From positions 3,224,001-3,288,000 of the forward strand of contig NZ_LR134117.1 in NCBI RefSeq assembly GCF_900635445.1: DNA of 64,000 nt. The letters run 5' to 3'. This stretch comes from Serratia odorifera (GTDB lineage: Bacteria > Pseudomonadota > Gammaproteobacteria > Enterobacterales > Enterobacteriaceae). A program made the position numbers and the translations under genes. Of this stretch, positions 17,751-26,073 are shown in pieces; position 1 is the first letter of the stretch, and every line of letters begins with the position of its first letter. The notes beneath the pieces were generated by a model, which worked only from the letters and a program-made list of their open reading frames with translations, made no database searches and had not been told where the DNA came from.

Positions 17751-19049
17751 ATGCCTTGGGATTTTAACAATTACTATAGTCACAATATGGATGGCTTAAT
17801 CAGTAAGCTCAAATTGAGCCAGACTGAATCCGATAAACTCAAAGCACTTCGTCAGATCGTACGTGAAAGGACGAGAGATGTATTTCAGGAAGCTCGCCAA
17901 GTCGCAATTGACGTGAGAAGGCAAGCGCTGACACTTGAAAGTGTCAGATTAAAACTTGAGAAAACAAACGTTCGCTACCTCTCCCCCGAAGAACGTGCTG
18001 ATCTAGCGCGACTTATTTTTGAAATGGAAGATGAAGCACGCGATGACTTCATCAAATTCCAGCCTCGTTTCTGGACTCAAGGAAGTTTTCAGTACGATAC
18101 GTTAAACAGGCCTTTTCATCCGGGGCAGGAAATGGATATTGATGATGGCACCTACATGCCCATGACGGTGTTTGAATCCGAACCGAGCATTGGACACACT
18201 CTGCTCCTCCTTCTCGTGGATACATCACTGAAATCACTAGAAGCTGAAAACGATGGCTGGGTATTTGAAGAAAAGAATACCTGCGGACGCATCAAAATCT
18301 ATCGGGAGAAAACACACATTGATGTGCCGATGTATGCGATCCCTAAAGAACAATTCCAGAAAAAACAAACAGCAGCAGATTCCGCACACCTCATAAAGTC
18401 AGATTCGGTGTTTGAATCTTTTGCATTGAACCGGGGGGGACGCGAGGCTTATGCCGTTGAGTCCGACAAAGTGAACCTAGCACTTCGCGAAGGGATCAGA
18501 AGATGGTCAGTCAGCGACCCCAAAATTGTTGAAGACTGGTTCAACGAAAGCTGTAAACGTATCGGCGGGCATCTGCGTTCAGTTTGCCGGTTTATGAAGG
18601 CTTGGCGGGATGCACAATGGGAAGTAGGGGGCCCTTCATCAATCAGTCTGATGACTGCGGTCGTCAACATCCTCGATAGAGAATCTCATAATGGCTCCGA
18701 CCTCACCGGGACGATGAAACTTATTGCCAGGTTGCTGCCTGAGGAATTCAATCGCGGTGTGGAAAGTCCCGACGATACTGACGAAAAACCATTGTTCCCT
18801 GCGGAAAGTAACCATAACGTGCACCATAGAGCTATCGTTGAAACTATGGAAGGTCTGTACGGTATTTTACTTGCCGCTGAGCAATCAGTAAGTCGGGAAG
18901 AAGCGTTACGTAAAATCAACGAAGCATTTGGTAAACGTGTGACTAATGCTCTATTAATCACGTCAAGTGCTGCAGCTCCGGCATTTCTCAATGCACCATC
19001 CAAAGAGCCATCATCTAAACCAATCAACAAAACGATGGTAAGTGGCTGA
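17751..19049 (+). CDS. dncV: DncV-type cyclic dinucleotide synthase (CD-NTase of type II CBASS)
   Basis: A 432-residue protein strikingly like Vibrio cholerae DncV, which makes 3',3'-cGAMP. The active site reads TQGSFQYDTLNRPF and GQEMDIDDGTYMPM: G111-S112, metal aspartates D129 and D131, and third aspartate D191 in THIDVPMYAIPK. NESCKRIGGHLRSVCRFMKAWRD and the SPDDTDEKPLFP segment also match. The protein ends in TMVSG, as V. cholerae DncV does; that C-terminal glycine is what Cap2 activates and attaches to targets, priming the enzyme. The ATG overlaps the capV stop and its own stop overlaps the cap2 ATG, so the genes are translationally coupled. Nothing looks damaged. Confidence 0.97.
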   Translation: MPWDFNNYYSHNMDGLISKLKLSQTESDKLKALRQIVRERTRDVFQEARQVAIDVRRQALTLESVRLKLEKTNVRYLSPEERADLARLIFEMEDEARDDFIKFQPRFWTQGSFQYDTLNRPFHPGQEMDIDDGTYMPMTVFESEPSIGHTLLLLLVDTSLKSLEAENDGWVFEEKNTCGRIKIYREKTHIDVPMYAIPKEQFQKKQTAADSAHLIKSDSVFESFALNRGGREAYAVESDKVNLALREGIRRWSVSDPKIVEDWFNESCKRIGGHLRSVCRFMKAWRDAQWEVGGPSSISLMTAVVNILDRESHNGSDLTGTMKLIARLLPEEFNRGVESPDDTDEKPLFPAESNHNVHHRAIVETMEGLYGILLAAEQSVSREEALRKINEAFGKRVTNALLITSSAAAPAFLNAPSKEPSSKPINKTMVSG

Positions 19050-20791
19050 TGGAGGACGGGAAGCTCCATCAAGTGATGACGGGATGCGGGTATCGCTATA
19101 CGCGTGCCCGCAATCTCCCTGAAAAATCGATTCTGCACAGCAGGGAGCGAGGTGCAGGATATTACACGAAAGAATACGCGACTGATGCCGGTAATTTTAA
19201 TGTTGCATTGGTGATTCATCCCGACCCTTTCACAGAACTGCCGACAGCATTCATTATTGAGCAACCTGAACAGTTCAAAAGTTGCCTTATGCCCCATGTC
19301 GCCCTGGAAGGGTTCCTTTGCTATGTTGAGCAGATGGAAGCAGACTGGGATTCCAACGATCTGGAAGCGACATATAAAGAAGTTGATGCACAGATACACC
19401 AGACCCTCATTAATTCGGTATCCGCTGCTACGCAAGGGGTAAATGATAAGAGAGAACTGGAAGGGGAGTTTGCCGCATACTGGCGTCCCAGCGAGACACT
19501 CTTTCTTCTGTCAAACGCAAGTCGGGGGACCACACTTAAAACCTCTTTGGCAAAATTACTTAAGTCTGATGGAACTACAAGACAGGAGTACATAACGGTT
19601 GAGGAATCCTCCCCGGAGGACTCGGAAGCCGTTATGACCAAGTGGCTCAAACAAAGGTATTTCCCCAGAACTTCGTTAAAAGAAATACCCATCAGCACGC
19701 ATTACATTTCTGTAAATCCCAGCCGTCTTGCCGGGATGAAATGGCCACCGGCTTCATTCCGGGACTTACTGGAATGGCTTGAAAAATCAGACCACAATGC
19801 CAGAGATAGAGTCATTGAAAACATCAAAGCCGAAGGGAAGAAAAGGTACATTTTTCTCTTTGATGTTTTAAACCAGGACATCTTAGCTATCTATGTTGAG
19901 TTCAATACGCTGTCTGTTGATTTCAGAAGGTACCGGAAGACAGCCAAAAACTCAACGGTCAAGCTTGCGGCGATGTTGGGTGGCAAAAGTGTTTGCACGG
20001 AATATCAAAGGCTGGGTGTCATTCGTGCTGACATTGCGACGCTCCTTAGCCGGAATACACGACGGAAGGGGGCAGTAAGTCTTTCAACAAAGCGTATAGC
20101 GTTGATAGGTTGTGGAACAATTGGAGGGTATCTGGCCGAATTATTACTCCGCAACGGAGCCGGATGTGGTAAGGGTTATCTGCATCTTTATGATGATGAT
20201 ATCTACAAACCCAGTAATTTTGGCCGTCATACCCTATCATCACATGATTTCGGGTGGCCTAAATCCCTTTCACTTGCGGCAAAGCTCCAGGAGTCTGTGC
20301 ATTTACAGACAAAGGTTGTTGGATTTATGGAACAATTCCGTATCAGCGCAGATGAAATGCAGAAGTACGACATCATTATTGATGCGACAGGACGCCCACC
20401 TGTGTCAAAACGCATCGCTGCGGTGGTTAGACAGATTCCACTGGAGCAAAGACCATTTATTATTCACGCGTTCAACGATGGCAACGGCCGGGCATCAAAA
20501 GTCTTTATTGATGATGGCCGAAGCTGTTACGGGTGTATGGTTTCTAACCCTGCAAAATACCATAAAGGAACCGATTCAAGGTTTAATGATCTTGATATAT
20601 CAAGCGAAAAAAATAAAAGTTGTGGCAGCACTTACACCCTTTATGATGCAGCAGTTAGTAGCATAACGTCATCTCTGGCCCAGATGGCCGTGTTAAGTAC
20701 TCTAGAACCAGAGTTAAAGTGGACTTACAATGAACATATCCTTGAGGGGGGGGCGTTCGCTCAGGCCTCAATTTTTGCCACATCAGCCTAA
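19049..20791 (+). CDS. cap2: Cap2, E2-E1 fusion ubiquitin-transferase-like enzyme of type II CBASS
   Basis: 580 residues in the Cap2 order. The N-terminal E2-like domain has its candidate catalytic cysteine in EGFLCYVEQ (C91). A linker leads to a ThiF/E1 adenylation domain with nucleotide loop IALIGCGTIGG (354-360), DDDIYKPSNFGRH, and candidate E1 cysteine in KSCGSTYT (C525). Cap2 adenylates the C-terminal glycine of DncV, passes it through its cysteines and conjugates DncV to cellular targets, which boosts cGAMP synthesis. The presence of the matching MVSG tail on DncV supports function. Coupled to dncV by TGATG overlap; cap3 follows after 14 bases. Confidence 0.95.
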   Translation: MEDGKLHQVMTGCGYRYTRARNLPEKSILHSRERGAGYYTKEYATDAGNFNVALVIHPDPFTELPTAFIIEQPEQFKSCLMPHVALEGFLCYVEQMEADWDSNDLEATYKEVDAQIHQTLINSVSAATQGVNDKRELEGEFAAYWRPSETLFLLSNASRGTTLKTSLAKLLKSDGTTRQEYITVEESSPEDSEAVMTKWLKQRYFPRTSLKEIPISTHYISVNPSRLAGMKWPPASFRDLLEWLEKSDHNARDRVIENIKAEGKKRYIFLFDVLNQDILAIYVEFNTLSVDFRRYRKTAKNSTVKLAAMLGGKSVCTEYQRLGVIRADIATLLSRNTRRKGAVSLSTKRIALIGCGTIGGYLAELLLRNGAGCGKGYLHLYDDDIYKPSNFGRHTLSSHDFGWPKSLSLAAKLQESVHLQTKVVGFMEQFRISADEMQKYDIIIDATGRPPVSKRIAAVVRQIPLEQRPFIIHAFNDGNGRASKVFIDDGRSCYGCMVSNPAKYHKGTDSRFNDLDISSEKNKSCGSTYTLYDAAVSSITSSLAQMAVLSTLEPELKWTYNEHILEGGAFAQASIFATSA

Positions 20792-20805
20792 TTGCCCTGT
20801 GTGTA

Positions 20806-21268
20806 ATGAACATAAATGAATTGGTATTCATCGATAATTTTGACAATCATGTAGTGGTCATGAGCGAAGTCGTTCGACTGCTCAAATCATATCGCCAAAT
20901 GCAATATGTCAGCACAGAAGCTGGAGGGGGTTCTGATAGGAGAACGCCGGGGACCTCACATCGTTATAACTCACATTTCGGAACCAGGGCCGGGTGACAT
21001 CAGGACACGTAATCGGTTTGAAAGAAAAGGTGACCATCATCAGCTGAAAGTAGATGAACTGTTTGAACAGTCAAATGGCTTTCTTGTTTATTTAGGCGAA
21101 TGGCATACACATCCCGAAGATTTTCCTCAACCGTCTTATACAGACATGAAATCTTGGATGACTGGACTGAACGCAGCAGAGACAATGCTCCTGATTATTG
21201 TAGGCAGAAAATCTGAGTGGGTAGGAATAAAAAACGGAAATGATATAAAAAGTATAAGAGAGAAGTAA
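20806..21268 (+). pseudogene. cap3: Cap3, JAB/JAMM deconjugating peptidase of type II CBASS, frameshifted
   Basis: The downstream part carries the complete JAMM zinc signature EWHTHPEDFPQPSYTDMKSW; the upstream part encodes the N-terminus starting MNINELVFIDNF and the family glutamate in STEAGG. The two are in different frames. Removing one G from the five-G run at 20926-20930 gives TEAGGVLIGERRGPH and a normal 153-residue Cap3. Cap3 removes DncV from its targets and antagonises Cap2. The loss could be real, a contingency slip in a G-run, or a sequencing error. The internal ATG at 20906 would lack the glutamate-bearing strand. Confidence 0.9.
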
Positions 21269-21612
21269 AAAATAGATGAAGTTATTGAGTTGCACTCATT
21301 TTTCAGATGTTAGACATTATTAACAGTATAGTTTATGTGTTAAAAGAAATTTAATATGATGTCTATTTTGGGGGCATCTAATGGAGAGAGGGCGAAAAAA
21401 AACACCACTCGAATTTTCCTCGCGATTCTTTATAAGTGGAGACGCCCACAATAATCAGTTTTGATGAAGTATATGGGGTGTGCAGGGGTATTGTTCTAGG
21501 GAAATGGCTACTGAAAGGAGTTTATCCATGATTAATATATCAGTAGCGCGAATTATCCTTCTATTTTAAAAGAACGAATATGGATGATTGTGGTAATTAA
21601 ACATTCCGAAAG
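21269..21612. other. AT-rich gap between convergent cap3 and the Panoptes effector
   Basis: 344 bases with no recognised gene. A good ribosome-binding site (AAAGGAG) precedes an ATG at 21528, but the frame closes after 13 codons, so it is more likely a relic than a gene. No clear terminator serves either neighbour. Confidence 0.45.
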
Positions 21613-22215
21613 TTAATAAAAAGATATGTCGGAGTCAGTGTTAAGTGATATTCTTTTTATTGATATTCTCCCCACGGATTTTCTGTCTGTATAATATCGA
21701 CCAGAAAGTTGGAGCGCATTCTTACTTTCAATTACGTCGAATATGGTCGAGCCAATATACTCGCTCCAACTAGGGTTTTTAGGGGTTGATTTATATACAT
21801 AATACAATTTGTTGTTATCCAGTTCCTTAGTTGGCGTTGCTTCTAGCGTAACAGATTTAACTGTGGGGCCGTGCATTTCTATCTTTGTTACAAGGAGTGC
21901 TTGCTTTATTTTGGCGCGGACTTCAAATTCATCATTTGTTTCTGTGATTATATGTCCAACCCAAATTCCATTTAAGTCAGGATATATGTCTTTCTTGAAA
22001 AACCTTATTGTTCCCCATATTAGTCTTGATATCTTTGATGAAAGGAGAAAGAAGTTTATGATAATGGATGCTAATGATGATATTGATAACAATTTGAACA
22101 GGCTTAAGTCAGAAGACAGAACTGTCTTAAAGATCCAAAATGAAAGTATTGTGACAAACAAAGAGATTAGTGATACCGTTTTTAACAACCAGTCAAATCT
22201 TATTATTCTAAACAT
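21613..22215 (-). CDS. optE: 2TM beta-barrel effector of a Panoptes-like system (OptE / Cap15-like)
   Basis: A 200-residue protein with two N-terminal transmembrane helices (about residues 10-31 and 40-60), a short amphipathic link, then a beta-rich domain starting DLNGIWVGHIITET and running through LSGRYYTDRKSVGRI. That is the S-2TMbeta architecture shared by Cap15 of CBASS and OptE of Panoptes, membrane effectors that oligomerise and disrupt the inner membrane. The partner gene immediately upstream is an mCpol, which fits Panoptes, where the effector is held off by the mCpol product and fires when phage proteins remove it. GC is about a third, far below the backbone. Separated from the mCpol gene by nine bases. 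Confidence 0.82.
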   Translation of the reverse strand: MFRIIRFDWLLKTVSLISLFVTILSFWIFKTVLSSDLSLFKLLSISSLASIIINFFLLSSKISRLIWGTIRFFKKDIYPDLNGIWVGHIITETNDEFEVRAKIKQALLVTKIEMHGPTVKSVTLEATPTKELDNNKLYYVYKSTPKNPSWSEYIGSTIFDVIESKNALQLSGRYYTDRKSVGRISIKRISLNTDSDISFY

Positions 22216-22224
22216 TTCGCACCA

Positions 22225-22584
22225 TTATAATATGTCTTTGTAAATAGAAATCATATTCTTACCGTTGCTTTTAGAATTTAACAGTGCAACATAGGCTTCT
22301 CTTAGATTCGCTCCCACACCAGCTGAAAATGTAATTTCGTCAAAGGAATAGGATTTTATCTTATCAAAAACAAAGTTAAGATTGACCTCGTTGTCTGTTT
22401 TCGCTGTAACACCATCTGCGGCTTGGAAAATTATCTCAAATCCATTGGATAAGAGCATTTTAGATATTCTTATTGTGGTATCATTTAATTTGTTGCTTAT
22501 GTATTTCAACCTCTCTTCTGAGTTGGATAAGTATGATGAGGTTATTTTTCTCCCCACATCATCACCATCTATCGCTATGTACAT
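22225..22584 (-). CDS. optS: Minimal CRISPR polymerase (mCpol; Panoptes OptS)
   Basis: A 119-residue protein consisting only of a Cas10/GGDEF-like palm domain. It starts MYIAIDGDDVGRKI (residues 6-11 DGDDVG supply metal ligands), has a second hairpin at FQAADGVTAK (D57, the GGDD-equivalent) and ends with a TFSAGVGANLREAYVAL strand-helix. mCpol enzymes constitutively make a cyclic dinucleotide (2',3'-c-di-AMP in characterised systems) that keeps the 2TM-beta effector inactive; phage cyclic-nucleotide sponges deplete it and trigger killing. No cas genes or CRISPR repeats are present. First gene of the two-gene minus-strand operon; no clear Shine-Dalgarno stands out. Confidence 0.87.
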   Translation of the reverse strand: MYIAIDGDDVGRKITSSYLSNSEERLKYISNKLNDTTIRISKMLLSNGFEIIFQAADGVTAKTDNEVNLNFVFDKIKSYSFDEITFSAGVGANLREAYVALLNSKSNGKNMISIYKDIL

Positions 22585-23423
22585 ATTAACTCCAAACTAA
22601 CATGGATTATTATCTAAGTGGTTATATTATATCAACCCTGAATGCTTAGTTGCAAATGAATTTATTTACTTAAAAACGTTGCGGTTTAAATTGTATTTAT
22701 ACCCAGCCAAAACGAGGTTTGCATTTTAAATTTTTTAATGTTAATGGGTTTAATCCTATGTCTTGTTAAATACATCAAGTGTATTGAGGCTTTATATGTT
22801 CAATGTGGCGATTAATTTAATTATTCTGCTTGTAATCTACACTTAAATCATAATTATTAAATCTTTACACTAAAAAATTTTCATGACATTGGCATTATAA
22901 TTAAGTGAAATAATATACCTGTTAAGCCCTTTGAGAATAATTCCCCGGTTACGGTGCTGTGGCCATTTCCAAGAAATCTCTCACCCCAGACCTAGGTGGT
23001 GGTGGATAGACTGGATGCTGCGTTCAATAATGAGACAGCCCGGCTCCGGTTGTAAGTGATGCCGGAACGAGACAATTAATTTAAGAACAAACCGCCCCCG
23101 GTTAGCAGGATCGTCTCGTCCGGCAGCAAAGCATGCTAACACCTACATGAAGTCCCTGTCAGTGCAGGCCCCTGACTCAACACCACCATTTTACTTTTCA
23201 CCACTGCGAAGTAAGGAGCGCTACGCCCGGCTATGCAGGGGCAGTTTTTCTCCTGTGCGCTTTTCGTTCCTGTATCGGCTTCCTGTTAATCGTTTCCCAA
23301 CACAACCCGTCCCGCAAGGGTAAATGGCACGCATGCTGCGCCTTTGCAGGACAGAACGATGCCGGGAAAGCGAACCGTCAGGCGATACGAAGACGAAAAT
23401 CACACACTGACGGAGAAAAAACC
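22585..23423. promoter_or_regulatory. Panoptes promoter region and long leader of the ardC relic
   Basis: No gene is visible in these 840 bases. The left half (to about 22,920) is very AT-rich and must hold the optSE promoter on the minus strand. The right half rises in GC and resembles the long untranslated leaders that precede antirestriction genes in integrative elements. A GGAG lies upstream of the ardC ATG at 23424. Confidence 0.45.
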
Positions 23424-24357
23424 ATGACAATTTCCCTGCTTAACCCCCGGACAAGCGCCCCTAACACCGCAGCGGCGACCAGCGTATCCCCGCTGGACCC
23501 GTCAGGCTCCTCAAAAACGAAATTTTCTAAAACCAGAAAGGATATTTATCAGACCGTTACCGACAACATCATTGCAGCACTGGAAGCCGGTGTTAAACCC
23601 TGGTCCTGCCCTTGGTAGCGTGTATCCGGCATGTCTGGTCTGCCATCCAATTACACAACCGGAACAGTCTATAGCGGTATTAATATCATGCTGTTATGGT
23701 GCAGCGCATCTAAACAAGGTTTCAGCGATTCCCGCTGGGTGACTTACAAACAGGCACAGGCAGCTGGTGGACAGGTTCGCAAGGGTGAGCATGGCACAAC
23801 AGCTATTTTCTACACCACACTTGAGAAGGAAAACGACGCCGGAGAAGTTGAACAAATCCCGATGCTGAAAACCTTCACCGTATTTAACGTTCAGCAAATC
23901 GACGGTTTGCCCCTGACAACGGAAACGGTCAGCCCGGAAGCGACATTTGACCCGTTGCCGCGGGCTGAAAACCTGTTCAGGAAGAGCGGTGCAAACATTA
24001 TCGAGAAAGGACAAAATGCCTTTTTCCGACCCTCAACTGATGAAGTCTGGTTACCGGAGCGCCATCTGTTTCGGATGCGGCTAACTTCTACGCTACCGGT
24101 CTGCATGAGCTGGCTCACTGGAGCGGGGGTAAAAAACGCCTTAACCGTGAAATGAAAGGGAAGTTTGGCAGTGCGGATTATGCAGAGGAAGAACTTGTCG
24201 CGGAGCTAGGAAGTGCTTTTGTGATGGCTGATCCTGGCATTGAGGGAGAGGTACAACATGAAAGCTATATTGCTTCCTAACTGAAAGCGCTGAAAAACGA
24301 CAAGCGTTATATTTTCAAAGCGGCCGCTGCGGCATCAAAATGCATCGTTATTGAATG
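23424..24357 (+). pseudogene. ardC: ArdC-like antirestriction protein, decayed
   Basis: The frame encodes the ArdC N-terminal ssDNA-binding domain (RKDIYQTVTDNIIAALEAGVKPW ... SGLPSNYTTGTVYSGINIMLL) and a C-terminal zinc-peptidase-like domain (LHELAHWSG ... EELVAELGSAF). Three lesions break it: an in-frame TAG at 23616-23618 where CAG (Gln) is expected, a missing T near 24069-24071, and a TAA at 24278-24280 where the family has Trp. Several independent hits indicate genuine decay rather than sequencing error. ArdC proteins protect incoming DNA from restriction and mark conjugative or integrative elements, so this is a relic of the element that brought in the island. Confidence 0.88.
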
Positions 24358-24392
24358 ATTTAAGCTCAGGGTTAAGAGAGGGACAGTGGATC

Positions 24393-24455
24393 AAAGCAAA
24401 AAGCCCGCTCAGGTTTCCCTGAGCGGGCTTCTTTAAATATGGCTCCTCTGACTGG
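24393..24455. repeat. Right island-end direct repeat (attR-like)
   Basis: 63 bp nearly repeating 10620-10681, differing at a handful of positions, several of them compensatory in the hairpin. Here the repeat runs into the complete tRNA-Asn gene, so this is the end where the tRNA was kept or rebuilt by integration. Confidence 0.75.
24402..24429 (-). terminator. Terminator of tRNA-Asn
   Basis: A perfect 12-bp stem (AGCCCGCTCAGG / CCTGAGCGGGCT) with loop TTTC, followed on the minus strand by a T-run. It lies just downstream of the tRNA 3' end. Confidence 0.85.
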
Positions 24456-24515
24456 ACTCGAACCAGTGACATACGGATTAACAGTCCGCCGTTCTACCGA
24501 CTGAACTACAGAGGA
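24440..24515 (-). tRNA. tRNA-Asn (anticodon GTT)
   Basis: A complete 76-base cloverleaf read on the minus strand: acceptor TCCTCTG pairing with CAGAGGA, D-arm AGTTCAGTCGGTAGAAC, anticodon loop CTGTTAA with GTT, T-arm ending GGTTCGAGTCC, and an encoded CCA end (TGG at 24440-24442 on the plus strand). It neighbours amn and sotB, as asn tRNA genes do near amn in E. coli. tRNA-Asn is a known integration site for enterobacterial islands. Confidence 0.97.
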
Positions 24516-24839
24516 ATCGTTTGAACGGGGCGCATGTTAGCGAGGGTGAGGGGGTTTGTCAAAGCCGAGATTAGGCAAAAAAGTGCGTTTGCTGATGCAA
24601 TGTACAGTATGACGGGTTTTTCGCCATTGCTGGTGTGATTGGCAGGCAAAATGGCGTAGAAGGCGTCGTATCGGGGGGGCGCGTCGGCGTGACCTACGGC
24701 ATAGCGCTGGGGGCAGGTATGTTTAGCTCACCAGCAAGAAAAAATAATCATAATAAAAAGTGTGACGCATATCGCATTTCATAACGCAGTTGGATAAAAT
24801 ATCTCCATTGCTTCCCACCTGTTCTGGACCCATTTTACC
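24516..24839. promoter_or_regulatory. Intergenic region, promoters of tRNA-Asn and sotB
   Basis: 324 bases without a gene. The part just right of the tRNA must hold its minus-strand promoter; an AT-rich stretch at 24735-24800 precedes sotB. No specific operator was recognised. Confidence 0.35.
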
Positions 24840-26027
24840 ATGGAAGAGATTGCTGCTTCCCGCCGCACAGCCTGGCTGCGCGTCGTCGTGCTTGCCGTTT
24901 CCGCATTTATCTTTAATACCACCGAATTTATTCCGGTCGGTTTGCTCAGTGACATTGCCCAAAGCTTCGCCATGCAAACCGAACAGGTGGGACTGATTAT
25001 TACCATTTACGCCTGGATAGTGGCCACGGCGTCGTTGATCTGCATGCTGCTGACCAGCAAGATTGAGCGTCGCAAGTTACTGATTGGCGTATTTATTCTG
25101 TTTATCGCCAGCCACGTGTTGACCGCCGTGGCCTGGGATTTCACCACGCTGGTGATTTCACGTGCCGGCGTAGCCTTGGCGCACTCGGTGTTTTGGGCAA
25201 TTACCGCCTCTCTGGCGATTCGCGTGGCGCCGGCGGGTAAAAAAGCCCAGGCATTAAGCATGCTGGCTGGCGGCACCGCCCTGGCGATGGTGCTGGGGCT
25301 GCCGCTGGGCCGGGTGGTCGGGCAGTTGCTCGGTTGGCGTATGACCTTTATTGGCATCGCGGTGGCGGCCACCTTGGCGCTGGTGATGCTGTGGCGGCTG
25401 CTGCCGGAGCTGAAAAGTGAGCATTCCGGCTCACTGGCCAGCGTACCGATGCTGTTCAAGCGCCCGGCGCTGGTCAGCCTGTATATGCTGACCATTATCG
25501 TGGTGACGGCGCATTTCACCGCTTACAGCTACATCGAGCCTTTCATTCAGAACGTGGCCGGCCTGAGCGGCAACTTCACCACCTTGATGCTGCTGCTGTT
25601 CGGTGCGAGCGGTATTATCGGCAGCATGCTGTTCAGCCGTTATAGCGAGCGTTACCCGTCGGCTCTGTTTATCGGCGCGATTGGCCTGTTGACGCTGTGC
25701 CTGCTGTTGCTGTTGCCGGCGGCGGGCAGTCAGCTCAACCTCACGCTGCTTTGCGCCTTCTGGGGCATGGCGATCATGGCGATTGGCCTGTCGATGCAGG
25801 CCAAAGTGCTCAGCCTGGCGCCGGATGCGACCGATGTGGCGATGGCGATCTTCTCGGGATTGTACAATCTGGGGATCGGCGGTGGGGCGCTGCTGGGCAA
25901 TCAGGTCAGTTTGCACCTCGGCATGCCGAATATCGGTCTGGTTGGTGCACCGCTGGCGCTGATCGCCCTGGGTTGGTGCGTGCTGAACTTCTACCGCAGC
26001 GAACGGCTGCAACATCACCGCGCGTAA
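24840..26027 (+). CDS. sotB: SotB sugar efflux transporter (MFS)
   Basis: A 395-residue, 12-TM major facilitator protein with close resemblance to E. coli SotB (YdeA): [20 protein letters not shown], the [10 protein letters not shown] loop, [15 protein letters not shown] (antiporter-type motif C region) and [15 protein letters not shown] [16 protein letters not shown] near the C-terminus. SotB exports arabinose, IPTG and related sugars and limits sugar-phosphate stress. It is the first backbone gene to the right of the tRNA-Asn island junction and converges on amn. Confidence 0.93.
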   Translation: MEEIAASRRTAWLRVVVLAVSAFIFNTTEFIPVGLLSDIAQSFAMQTEQVGLIITIYAWIVATASLICMLLTSKIERRKLLIGVFILFIASHVLTAVAWDFTTLVISRAGVALAHSVFWAITASLAIRVAPAGKKAQALSMLAGGTALAMVLGLPLGRVVGQLLGWRMTFIGIAVAATLALVMLWRLLPELKSEHSGSLASVPMLFKRPALVSLYMLTIIVVTAHFTAYSYIEPFIQNVAGLSGNFTTLMLLLFGASGIIGSMLFSRYSERYPSALFIGAIGLLTLCLLLLLPAAGSQLNLTLLCAFWGMAIMAIGLSMQAKVLSLAPDATDVAMAIFSGLYNLGIGGGALLGNQVSLHLGMPNIGLVGAPLALIALGWCVLNFYRSERLQHHRA

Positions 26028-26036
26028 TCGGGCGCT

Positions 26037-26065
26037 GCGGCCGAGGGCGTCTGGCCCCCGGCCGC
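26037..26065. terminator. Bidirectional hairpin between sotB and amn
   Basis: GCGGCCG and CGGCCGC, extended by GGGC/GCCC, form a long GC-rich stem between the two convergent stops. The T-run is poor, so it is a probable rather than a certain terminator. Confidence 0.5.
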
Positions 26066-26073
26066 GTTGTGAC

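Larger units (their letters stand above)
15428..17751 (+). pseudogene. capV: CapV patatin phospholipase of type II CBASS, split by an IS element
   Basis: The 5' part encodes 67 residues with LNGGGARG and the nucleophile elbow GTSIGG (Ser60). The 3' part resumes at 16879 with GLAKGKSARELE and carries the second dyad residue in FADGGLVANNP. Between them lies an IS3-family element. Joining the two parts at the CTC target site (15628 to 16879) restores a continuous frame of 357 residues, the normal CapV length. CapV is a cGAMP-activated phospholipase that degrades the inner membrane. As it stands, the 5' product is a 67-residue peptide lacking the catalytic aspartate, so the effector is inactive. 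The stop overlaps the dncV start (TGATG). Confidence 0.93.

Noticed and set aside
20906..21268. Intact shorter Cap3 starting at the internal ATG
   Set aside because: It would lack the glutamate strand needed for JAMM catalysis, and a one-base repair gives the full normal protein.
21528..21569. Small gene with a good ribosome-binding site between cap3 and optE
   Set aside because: The frame closes after 13 codons and encodes nothing recognisable.
22225..22584. CRISPR-Cas type III locus suggested by the Cas10-like palm domain
   Set aside because: No repeats, spacers, cas genes or HD domain are near; the protein is a stand-alone mCpol paired with a 2TM effector.
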